The notes under the pieces were generated by a model, which saw only the letters and a program-made list of their open reading frames with translations, ran no database searches and was not told the origin of the DNA. The translations under genes and the position numbers were made by a program. This document shows, piece by piece, positions 18,519 through 27,339 of a stretch of DNA of 64,000 nucleotides (position 1 is its first letter; the number at the start of each line of letters is the position of its first letter). The stretch is from DATKMP01 sp963790045. Lineage in GTDB: Bacteria > Bacteroidota > Ignavibacteria > UBA10030. The stretch spans positions 434,001 to 498,000 of the forward strand of contig CAWBMS010000007.1 in NCBI GenBank assembly GCA_963790045.1, in the 5' to 3' direction.

Positions 18519-20927
18519 ATGCGCAATAAAATATTTATATCTGCATTCTTGAGCATCTCCATGCTTTTCGCCACGGCTGTTGTTCTTCAGGCACAAACAT
18601 TTACGAAAACGGATGAAGGCATAAAAGCAGTCGTTCACTCTGTTGATGTTGAAATTCAATTCTATAGCCCATCCATCGTGCGAGTAATAAAATCGCCGGA
18701 AGGAACATCTTTTACAAAGACGAGTCTTTCGGTAATTAAAACTTCGGAAAAAGTTTCATTGAGTATAGCGAGAAATGCAGATGTCGTTTCGGTGAAAAGT
18801 AACGGTGTTCAGGTGAACTTGAATTTAAACACCGGAACCGTTTCCTTCGCCACGACAAAAGGTGTATCGCTCATAAACGAAAAAGAATCGAGTACTGTAT
18901 TTACGGATTTCAATGATGCGGGCATAAAAACGTTCAGTGTCGCGCAAACATTTATGCTGGATAAGGATGAAGCAATTTACGGCCTTGGCCAGCAACAAAA
19001 TGGAAAAATGATTCAGCGCAATTTGAAGCTGAGAATGATTCAAGGAAATACTGACGACTATGTTCCCTTTTTTGTATCGACAAAAGGATACGGCTTATTC
19101 TGGGATAATTATTCCCCGACAAATTTCAACGATAGTGCTGATGGCACATCGTTTCGATCGGATGTTGGAGACTGTATCGATTATTATGTTATGGTTGGAG
19201 ATAATGCCGATGGTGTGATTGCCGGAATGCGTGATTTAACCGGTCAAGTGCCAATGTTCCCGCTATGGACATTCGGATACTGGCAGAGCAAAGAGCGGTA
19301 TAAAGGCCAAGATGAACTGGTGGATGTCGTAAAAAAATATCGCGAGATTGGCGTTCCGCTGGACGGCATCATTCAGGACTGGCAGTACTGGGGAAATAAT
19401 TATTTGTGGAATGCTATGGAATTTCTTAATCCAGAGTTTTACAATCCACGAAAAATGGTGAACGATGTCCACAATCTTCATGCGCATATGATTATTTCAA
19501 TTTGGAATTCATTCGGCCCTCAGACAAAACAGTATCGAGAACTCGATAAAATCAATGCGCTCATGAATTTCAGTACATGGCCTCAATCCGGTTCAGAAAA
19601 ATGGCCGCCGATTATGGATTATCCATCAGGTGTCCGCGCGTACGATCCGTATAATCCGGAAGCACGCGAAATTTATTGGAAGTATTTGAATAAAGGAATT
19701 TTCTCCCTTGGTATGGATGGATGGTGGATGGATTCTTCCGAACCCGATCATCTGGATGTGAAACCATCGGACTTCGATAACAAAACGTACCTCGGTTCTT
19801 TCCGAAAAGTCCGCAATGCCTTTCCGTTGATGACGGTCGGCGGTGTTTCGCAGCATCAGCGTTCGGTGAGTTCCGATAAGCGTGTTTTCATTTTAACGCG
19901 TTCCGCATTTGCCGGTCAGCAACGATATGGCGCGAATACATGGTCGGGTGATGTCACCGCATCTTGGAATGCGCTGCATAATCAAATCTCGGCGGGATTA
20001 AATTTTTCGATGAGCGCCATTCCGTACTGGAACAGCGATATCGGCGGATTTTTTCTGACGAATTTTAGAAAGCGTCTTGACAACGCAGAATATCGTGAGC
20101 TGTATGTACGCTGGATTCAATTCGGCGCCTTTTGTCCGATGATGCGTTCACATGGAACGGATGCACCGCGCGAAATATATCAGTTCGGAACAAGAGGCAA
20201 TAAATATTTTGATGCGATTGATAAATATATCAATTTGCGTTACAGCTTGCTGCCGTACATTTATACAACCTCCTGGAATATTACGGCACATCAGTCGAGC
20301 ATGATGCGTGCTTTGATGATGGATTTTGCAAACGATAAACAAGCGCTGGATATCAACGATGAATTTATGTTCGGAACGTCCTTGCTTGTTTGTCCGGTTA
20401 CTCAAGCGATGTATTCCAAAGATACAAAAGAAGATTTCAGCACGATCAAAACAAAAGAATTATATCTGCCGAATGAAACTGATTGGTATGATTTCTGGAC
20501 AAATCAATTAGTGCATGGCGGCCAGGTTATAAAGAAGGAAACACCGCTGGATATTTTACCGTTATATGTAAAAGCCGGTTCTATTATTCCGTTTGGACCG
20601 AAAGCTCAATATGCAACCGAAAAGAAATGGGATGATCTCGAAATTCGTGTCTATGAAGGAACGAACGGTAAATTCACCTTATATGAAGATGAAAATGATA
20701 ATTACAATTATGAAAAAGGAATATATTCTACTATTACATTTTCATGGGACAACTCGAGAAAAGAATTAACTATCAACGACAGAAAAGGTTCTTTCCCCGG
20801 TATGCTCAACGAACGTAAATTCAGTGTCGTTAAAGTTTCTCGAAACAACGGCGTTGGAATGGACGCAGTTAAAAAGTATGATAAAATAGTAACTTATATT
20901 GGAAAGAAAGTTGTTGTTAAACTGTAA
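18519..20927 (+). CDS. GH31 alpha-xylosidase/alpha-glucosidase
   Basis: AAGGA at about 18506 is well placed for ATG 18519 rather than ATG 18510; signal peptide MRNKIFISAFLSISMLFATA. N-terminal galactose-mutarotase-like domain, then the barrel with IQDWQYWG, WWMDSSEPD (nucleophile Asp, codon 19731) and WSGDVTASW (acid/base Asp, codon 19950), then the proximal domain and a distal DUF5110-type domain ending KKVVVKL. The sequence style is that of Bacteroidota alpha-xylosidases that take xylose from xyloglucan oligosaccharides. The paralogue at 31752 carries an extra PA14-like domain; this one does not. The frame is intact. Confidence 0.9.
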   Translation: MRNKIFISAFLSISMLFATAVVLQAQTFTKTDEGIKAVVHSVDVEIQFYSPSIVRVIKSPEGTSFTKTSLSVIKTSEKVSLSIARNADVVSVKSNGVQVNLNLNTGTVSFATTKGVSLINEKESSTVFTDFNDAGIKTFSVAQTFMLDKDEAIYGLGQQQNGKMIQRNLKLRMIQGNTDDYVPFFVSTKGYGLFWDNYSPTNFNDSADGTSFRSDVGDCIDYYVMVGDNADGVIAGMRDLTGQVPMFPLWTFGYWQSKERYKGQDELVDVVKKYREIGVPLDGIIQDWQYWGNNYLWNAMEFLNPEFYNPRKMVNDVHNLHAHMIISIWNSFGPQTKQYRELDKINALMNFSTWPQSGSEKWPPIMDYPSGVRAYDPYNPEAREIYWKYLNKGIFSLGMDGWWMDSSEPDHLDVKPSDFDNKTYLGSFRKVRNAFPLMTVGGVSQHQRSVSSDKRVFILTRSAFAGQQRYGANTWSGDVTASWNALHNQISAGLNFSMSAIPYWNSDIGGFFLTNFRKRLDNAEYRELYVRWIQFGAFCPMMRSHGTDAPREIYQFGTRGNKYFDAIDKYINLRYSLLPYIYTTSWNITAHQSSMMRALMMDFANDKQALDINDEFMFGTSLLVCPVTQAMYSKDTKEDFSTIKTKELYLPNETDWYDFWTNQLVHGGQVIKKETPLDILPLYVKAGSIIPFGPKAQYATEKKWDDLEIRVYEGTNGKFTLYEDENDNYNYEKGIYSTITFSWDNSRKELTINDRKGSFPGMLNERKFSVVKVSRNNGVGMDAVKKYDKIVTYIGKKVVVKL

Positions 20928-21000
20928 TGGAAAAATCACAAATTAGAGTAGAGAGTAACAATGATGTGCTGAGAATAAAAAACAAACCGTGAAAAGAATT

Positions 21001-21036
21001 TTTGGAGTTGCATTTTATAAATCAATAATATTTTTG
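21001..21036 (+). promoter_or_regulatory. Possible Bacteroidota-type promoter before GH10
   Basis: TTTG at 21001-21004 and TATTTTTG at 21029-21036 resemble the -33 TTTG and -7 TAnnTTTG elements of Bacteroidota housekeeping promoters. The spacing of 24 bases is longer than the usual 19-21, and the region is T-rich, so a chance match is quite possible. It lies 55 bases before the GH10 start. Confidence 0.22.
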
Positions 21037-21090
21037 GCCTTAAATGTGCAAAACCCGATTATCAAATAAAAATATCTAAGGAAAAGAAAT

Positions 21091-22293
21091 ATGATAAACA
21101 AAAATATGGTCTTGAACTTTATCGTGTTTGTGATGATGGCTGTAACTGTGTATGGCCAGAACAACATCGATACAGCATCCTTCAATTCTCTTAAAAAAGT
21201 GTATGCCGGGAAATTTCTTATTGGTACGGCAGGCGATCTGAAAGGGTATTCTGATGCCGAACTGGCAAATATTAAAACGCAATATGACATCCTGACCCCT
21301 GAAAACTGCATGAAACCGCAACCGACGCATCCTGCGGAGAATGTGTACAACTTCACGACTCCCGATTCGATGGTCGAGTGGTGTCAGAAGAATGGCGTCA
21401 AAGTATGGGGGCATACCTTGGGCTGGCATTCACAAACAGCTCCTTGGTTCTTTCAGGCAGTTAATACAAAGACTGACGAAGCAGCTCAACCACCAAGACG
21501 CCCAGGAGCGGGTTGGGATTCGAATGCACCTCGCCCCTCAATGGCTGAAATGTGGCGTCGCAGCATTAATGGCGAGCTGGCTAGCCGTGAAGTAGCTCTT
21601 GAACGCTTGGAGAAACATATTAAAACGGTAGTTGGCCGATACAAAGGACGCATTATTGGTTGGGATGTGTTCAATGAATCGATTGCCGACAGTGGTGACT
21701 GTAAGACAGAAAACCTGCGGACTTTCAGCTGGTATAAAGTTGTTGGACCGGATGTTTTAACCAAGGCTTTCAAGTGGGCGCACGAAGCCGACCCTAATGC
21801 CAAGCTATATTACAATGACTACAATATCGAGCAGGGCGCTGTTGAGAATACAGGTAAACACGCTAGTTCTATGGTGCTGCTTAAGCGTCTCATTGCAGAA
21901 GGAGCTCCGATAACCGGTGTGGGCATTCAGGGACACTGGCATCTGGATACCAATCTGCCCGATATAGAAAGAGCAATTACCGATTACGCATCTCTGGGAC
22001 TGAAGGTCAGCATCACCGAGCTGGATGTGACGGCTACAGGAAGCAACAGCGGTGCTTTCGATGTTCGCGGCGGAAACAGAGCCATCCCGGCAGAGAACTA
22101 CCAGAAGCAATCACAAGTATACAAGGAGTTGTTTAAAATCTTCTTGCGTCACTCAGATGTCATTGAACGTGTAACGCTCTGGGGCATTAGCGACGGTCGG
22201 TCGTGGCGTTGGGGTCAAGATGCGCTTTTGTTTGATCGCCAGTTGCAACCCAAGCCGGCATTCAAAGCCGTTATTGATGCAGGTTTAAAATAG
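21091..22293 (+). CDS. GH10 endo-beta-1,4-xylanase
   Basis: Signal peptide (MINKNMVLNFIVFVMMAVTVYG) followed by one GH10 barrel of about 375 residues. Family landmarks: TPENCMKPQ, HTLGWHSQTAPWF, acid/base Glu in WDVFNESI (codon 21676), YYNDYNI, GIQGHWHL, nucleophile Glu in SITELDV (codon 22018) and the ending WGISDGRSWRWG with DRQLQPKPAF. A short insert rich in Pro/Arg/Gly follows the HSQTAPWFF block. It is the only clear xylan backbone cutter in the window and supports arabinoxylan as one target of the cluster. No sorting domain; likely periplasmic or released. Confidence 0.93.
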   Translation: MINKNMVLNFIVFVMMAVTVYGQNNIDTASFNSLKKVYAGKFLIGTAGDLKGYSDAELANIKTQYDILTPENCMKPQPTHPAENVYNFTTPDSMVEWCQKNGVKVWGHTLGWHSQTAPWFFQAVNTKTDEAAQPPRRPGAGWDSNAPRPSMAEMWRRSINGELASREVALERLEKHIKTVVGRYKGRIIGWDVFNESIADSGDCKTENLRTFSWYKVVGPDVLTKAFKWAHEADPNAKLYYNDYNIEQGAVENTGKHASSMVLLKRLIAEGAPITGVGIQGHWHLDTNLPDIERAITDYASLGLKVSITELDVTATGSNSGAFDVRGGNRAIPAENYQKQSQVYKELFKIFLRHSDVIERVTLWGISDGRSWRWGQDALLFDRQLQPKPAFKAVIDAGLK

Positions 22294-22318
22294 AATGTGA
22301 CGTCGTTACCGATAGACG

Positions 22319-22382
22319 ATTCGCACCTTTGTGGCCGTTGTATACAACGGCCACAAAAATGTTAGCAATGAATGGTGCGAAT
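22319..22382. repeat. Perfect 30-bp palindrome nested in an outer inverted repeat
   Basis: Bases 22328-22357 are a perfect palindrome: arm TTTGTGGCCGTTG, centre TATA, then the exact reverse complement. Outside it, ATTCGCACC (22319-22327) pairs exactly with GGTGCGAAT (22374-22382). There is no T tract on either side, so it is not a standard intrinsic terminator, though it begins 26 bases after the GH10 stop codon and could still end or protect the transcript. Confidence 0.75.
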
Positions 22383-22732
22383 GATATTTATAATCTGTAT
22401 TGGAAATTCATTTCCGGTAGCGGGCCATTGATGAATTTATATTGGTAGCTTTTCTATTGAAGAAAATAGAATGAAAGATTCAGTAAAGCTGTAATGGAAA
22501 AGTTTTAAATCGGAATTGATGCTGAAGAATGATTCACGGAGAATTAAAAACGAATAATATTTTTTTTGAATTACAGTCAACCAATAGAATGATGTTTGAT
22601 ATGAACTTCTTAATCATAACATTGAAAACACTGAACTTGAATAGATCAGACTTTCACCACCGTACAAAACCTGTATCATGATGATGAGTGCTTGATGAGT
22701 CATTTCAACATAGAGAATAAGAAACCATTAAA
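22383..22732. other. Intergenic stretch between GH10 and GH2
   Basis: No intact gene. One frame around 22446-22514 reads IYIGSFSIEENRM and ends in VKL followed by a stop and TGG. This faintly recalls the end of the GH31 gene at 20927 (TYIGKK..VKL, same stop and following bases), so it may be a decayed copy of that gene end. The match is too short to be sure. The remainder shows nothing recognisable. Confidence 0.3.
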
Positions 22733-25700
22733 ATGAAAATCCATATGGAAAAAAAACTATTTATCAATCTGATTGTTCTGATCGTCTTCTGCCTGACCGG
22801 AATGTTTGCACAGCCTGTGACTCTTATACCGCCGGAAATAGAAAATCCGGAATTGCTGGGCATAAATAAAGAACCTTATCATGCCACGTTAATGCCGTAC
22901 GCCAATTTGCAGGAGGCGTTGCGTGCTAATCGACATGCGTCTTCGCTGTGTCGAAGCTTGAATGGGTAATGGAAATTCAACTGGGTGCCAAGTCCGGAAC
23001 AACGTCCGGTAGATTTTTACAAATCGAATTATGATGTGTCTGCATGGAAAGAAATTCCGGTCCCATCAAACTGGGAGGTGCAAGGATACGGTACACCGTT
23101 TTACCGCAATTTTGGTTATACCATAAAAAAGAATTTTCCGCATGTGATGAGCGAGCCTGATAGTAACTATACGGCGTTCAAAGAGCGTAACCCTGTGGGA
23201 AGTTACCGCAGGGAGTTTGACATTCCCGCCGAATGGATTGGCCGCCGCAATTTCATAACGTTCGAGGGTGTTGACTGCGCTTTCTTTTTATGGGTCAATG
23301 GAGAAAAAATTGGTTTTAGCGTCAACAGCCGCAATGCCGCCGATTTCGACCTCACCCAATACCTTAAACCCGGTAAAAACATGATAGCGGTTGAGGTGTA
23401 CCAATACAGTTCCGGTACCTGGCTGGAAGATCAGGATATGTGGCGTTTGCATGGGATATTCCGCAACGTAACGCTGTGGAGTGCTCCTCAGGTACACATT
23501 CGCGACTTTTTTGTAAAAACGGATTTGGATAAAGATTACAAAGATGCAACGCTAGACGTCTCTGCTAAAATTAAAAACTATGATGACAAATCGGCCCAAG
23601 CACAAACACTGACTGCTACTCTCTACGACAGAGATGGAAAAGAAATTGCTAAAGGTAGTGCGACAGGAACCACACTAAGTGCAAAACAAGAAGAATTGCT
23701 GCATGTAAAATTTCAGGTATCCAATCCTCTCAAATGGACTGCTGAAACGCCAAACCTGTATACAGTGGTATTAACCAATTCCGAAGGCGAAATTTTATCA
23801 TCAAAAGTTGGCTTTCGTAAAATCGAAATCAATGGCCGCATATTTACGGTTAATGGTGTGCCTATCAAATTGAAAGGCGTTAACCGCCACGAGCACTGGT
23901 CGGATGTTGGTCATGCCATAACTGAGGAGCAGATGATCAGAGACCTTGAGGTTATTAAACAAGGAAATTGTAATCATGTTCGTACCTGCCATTATTCCGA
24001 CAATCCGCGTTGGTACGAACTGTGCGACGAATGGGGAATCTGGCTGGTTGCCGAAGCAAACTGTGAATCTCATGGGTATGACGGGCGTTTCGACGAAGAG
24101 CCGACCATGAAAGCCGCCATTATTGACCGCAATGTGGCGAATGTCGAAAATTTTAAAAACCACCCGTCGGTTATCATGTGGTCACTCGGGAATGAATGTG
24201 GCGGAGTGGGTTCCAACTTTGTAGCAGCCATGAACACAGTGAAGTCCATCGACCCGACACGGTTTGTTCATTACGAACGTTTTGGTGCCGGAAAAAATAA
24301 TCCTGCCGATGTAGATGGCCGGATGTATGGGACTGCCGATGATTTCAAAGACATGGCAAAAAATTGGGGGCTGACCAAACCGTTATACATCTGTGAATTT
24401 GTACACGCCATGTTCAATTCGATGGGATCACTCGATGAATACTCGGAATTGTTTGATAACACTCCCGAAATATTAGGCGGCGCGATTTGGGAATTTCAGG
24501 ATCAGGCGTTGTGGAATAAGCGCAACCCGAATCACCCTATATTGGCATACGGTGGTGGTTTTGGTGAATATCCGAACGACCACTATTTTATTCATAAAGG
24601 GGTGGTCGCATGGGATAGAAAAACAATAAAACCGCATTACCCTGAAATGAAAAAAGCATTTCAGTGGATTGGTACCGAGTTAGTCGATCCTGCTGGTGGA
24701 ACGATCCTCATCAAGAATATATATCAATTTATTTCTTTGAATGATTTCGCTGCATCATGGAGTTTAACAGAAAACGGACAGGAAATAGACAAAGGCATAA
24801 TCAATCTTCGTCCCATAAGAGCCCGTGGCATTGGCTGGGCAAACATTCCGTACAAAATAGAGCATCCGAAAGCTGGAGCGGAATATTTTGTGCGTGTTTC
24901 GTATACGCAGAAAACAAAAACTCTTTGGGCTGACAAAGGTTATGAAGTAGCTTCTGCACAATTTAAACTTCCTATCAACACTCCCCCGGTTGTGGAACCC
25001 AAAGTTACTCAATCCATAAAGCTGAAACAGAATGCACAATCTGTAACAATTACCGGAAATGGTTTCTTGGTAGGGTTCGATAAAAAAACCGGTTTCATGA
25101 ATCAGTTAATAAAAAACGGGACTAATCTTTTAACTGCCGATGGTTCACCCAAACTGCACCTATGGCGTGCCGCTCACCGAAACGACGACAACTGGGCATA
25201 CAGCCAATGGGAAAAGTTTGGTGTGAATACTCTTCAATACACATTGGTTAATTTTAAAATCGAAACAATTGATAACTCCTCTATAAAAATTATCTCAACG
25301 ATAAAAGCCGATGGAAAAGAGGGCTTTGGAGTGTATCATACAGCAAGCTATCTAGTAAAGGGTGATGGTTCGATTAAGGTTGACAACCAGATTCAATTTG
25401 TTGGATTTCGGATTAATCTTGCTCGTATAGGTGTACGTATGCTGCTTGACAAAAGATTAGATCGAATGGCTTTCTTTGGCCGTGGGCCGATCGAAAACTA
25501 TTCTGATCGTAAAAGCGCAGCGGATGTTGGAATTTACGAAATTGGTGTCAATGAACAGTACCAAGTACGAAAAGCCGATGGAACGCGGCAATCACGAAGA
25601 AGTACCGATGGGCGAAACTGAGCGGCAACAATATGCCTTCGCTGTTGGTGCAATCCGATGAAAGATTTATGCAGGTGGCCGCCCTTCCTCATACCGACGA

Positions 25701-25875
25701 GCAAATGTACCCGGTGGAGTATAAAATTGATTTGCCTGCAAGTACGGCAACAGTGTTCTGTGTCTCTACCAAAACTTTGGGTGTCGGTTCTAACAGTTGT
25801 GGTCCGCGGCCATTGGAAAAATTCCAAGTGTTCGCAGAACCAGTTTCATTTAGTTACACCATTAAGTTGCAGTAA
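22733..25875 (+). pseudogene. GH2 beta-galactosidase (LacZ-like), one stop and two frameshifts
   Basis: The family start (NPELLGINKEPYHATLMPYA-like block) is present after a signal peptide beginning near 22745. An in-frame TAA at 22967-22969 replaces the expected Lys in SLNG(K)WKFNW; the same frame then runs to about 25563. Near the 3' end the chain crosses two frames: YEKPMERGNHEEV (25566-25603) and RWAKLSGNNMPS onward to 25875. One extra base at 25564/25565 and one at 25605/25606 (GTACC) explain both. Active-site residues are intact: acid/base Glu in SLGNECGG (codon 24194) and nucleophile Glu in YICEFVHAM (codon 24394). Expected role is galactose removal from xyloglucan or galactan side chains. 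Conservation between the breaks is full, so true decay is not obvious. Confidence 0.85.
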
Positions 25876-25901
25876 TTCCATTAACTGTTAATTTAAAAAC
25901 A

Positions 25902-27299
25902 ATGAAAAATACTTCAAAACTTATTATGGGGTTCTGTGTAATTGCGGCAACTTTTACCGGAAAAGCTCAAAACCCGATTATTCAAACTAAGTTTACTGCC
26001 GACCCTGCACCGATGGTGTACAAAGATACGGTATTTCTTTATACAAGTCATGATGAAGATGATGCCTTTGGATTTAAAATGCTGAATTGGATGCTGTACA
26101 CATCCACCGATATGGTAAATTGGACTGATCATGGAATTGTTGGCGGTGTTGCAGAACCTTATAAGACATTTAGTTGGGCAGATGGACATGATGCATGGGC
26201 ACCTCAATGTATATTTAGAAACGACAAGTTTTATTTTTATTGTCCTACAATTTGCCAGGGGAAGATGGCAATTGGAGTAGCGGTATCAACCAGTCCGTAT
26301 GGACCTTTTACGGATGCCATCGATAAACCTTTAATTTTTCGTAAAAACCCAGGCGATTACGATCCTACAGTATTCATCGATGATGATGGGCAAGCATATT
26401 TGTATTGGGGAGGTAATGGTCCTTGTTATTTTGCAAAGTTAAATGAAGATATGATTTCTCTTTCAGGTGATATTCAGACAGCATCTATTGATTTCACCGG
26501 AACCCCCAATGAAGCATCATATACAGAAGGACCATGGCTTTGGAAGAAAAATAACCATTACTATCTGGCGTGGGCATCACACTGCTGTCCCGAAGGCATT
26601 GGATATGCAATGAGTGATAGTCCTACAGGACCATGGAAGTGTAAAGGAACGATAATGGACGGGGACCAGCGTTCAAGTGGAAACCATCCGGGAATCATCG
26701 ACTATAAAGGAAACTCTTACGTGTTCGGTTTCAATTATGCCATCCTGAAACAAACCATGTCGAAGCATTATGAAAGACGTTCGATATGTCTCGAACAAAT
26801 AACCTACAATGATGATGGTACAATTCAGAAACTTCCTTTCTGGTCAACAACCGGTGTCAAACAACTTGGTACAGTGAACCCGTATAGCCGAGTCGAAGCC
26901 GAAACAATGGCTTTTAGCGAAGGGCTTAAAACAGAATTTGCCACAGAATGGGAACGCAACATTCCATGGGATCTGGGGAAAAAAATCGCAGACAGGTTAT
27001 TTGTGACTTCTATTCACAATGGAGATTACATAAAAGTGCAAGGCGTTGACTTTTCAATCGGATCATCTTCGATCGATGTAAGTGTAGCTTCTCTATATGG
27101 CGGAAAGATTGAAATTCATACCGACAAAATTAATGGACCTATAATGGGAACAGTCAACGTAAATACTTCCGGTGAAGGTGATATTTGGAAAACGGTCAGT
27201 ACCCCGGTGAATAATATTAAAGGTGTTCACGATTTATTCTTTGTGTTTAGAGGAGAAAAAGATTTGTTCAACTTCGACTGGTGGATGTTTAAAAAGTAA
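25902..27299 (+). CDS. GH43 arabinoxylan arabinofuranosidase-type enzyme with CBM6
   Basis: Signal peptide MKNTSKLIMGFCVIAATFTGKA. The propeller has Asp in FTADPAPMVYKD, Asp in GDYDPTVFID and Glu in YTEGPWLWKKN, the GH43 set. The loop SGNHPGIIDYKG and the later CBM6 domain (about residues 335-465, RVEAETMAFSEGLKTE to DLFNFDWWMFKK) are as in arabinoxylan arabinofuranohydrolases. No Shine-Dalgarno motif is evident before ATG 25902, only an A-rich leader, as is common in Bacteroidota. Substrate assignment to arabinoxylan is inferred from architecture and the nearby GH10. Confidence 0.87.
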   Translation: MKNTSKLIMGFCVIAATFTGKAQNPIIQTKFTADPAPMVYKDTVFLYTSHDEDDAFGFKMLNWMLYTSTDMVNWTDHGIVGGVAEPYKTFSWADGHDAWAPQCIFRNDKFYFYCPTICQGKMAIGVAVSTSPYGPFTDAIDKPLIFRKNPGDYDPTVFIDDDGQAYLYWGGNGPCYFAKLNEDMISLSGDIQTASIDFTGTPNEASYTEGPWLWKKNNHYYLAWASHCCPEGIGYAMSDSPTGPWKCKGTIMDGDQRSSGNHPGIIDYKGNSYVFGFNYAILKQTMSKHYERRSICLEQITYNDDGTIQKLPFWSTTGVKQLGTVNPYSRVEAETMAFSEGLKTEFATEWERNIPWDLGKKIADRLFVTSIHNGDYIKVQGVDFSIGSSSIDVSVASLYGGKIEIHTDKINGPIMGTVNVNTSGEGDIWKTVSTPVNNIKGVHDLFFVFRGEKDLFNFDWWMFKK

Positions 27300-27339
27300 T
27301 TGTGATAAAATAGAAATAGAATAATTAAACTAAATAATT

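Noticed and set aside
22319..22382. Integron attC site
   Set aside because: The nested inverted repeats are suggestive, but the required RYYYAAC/GTTRRRY core boxes are not in place and the inner palindrome is perfect, unlike attC.
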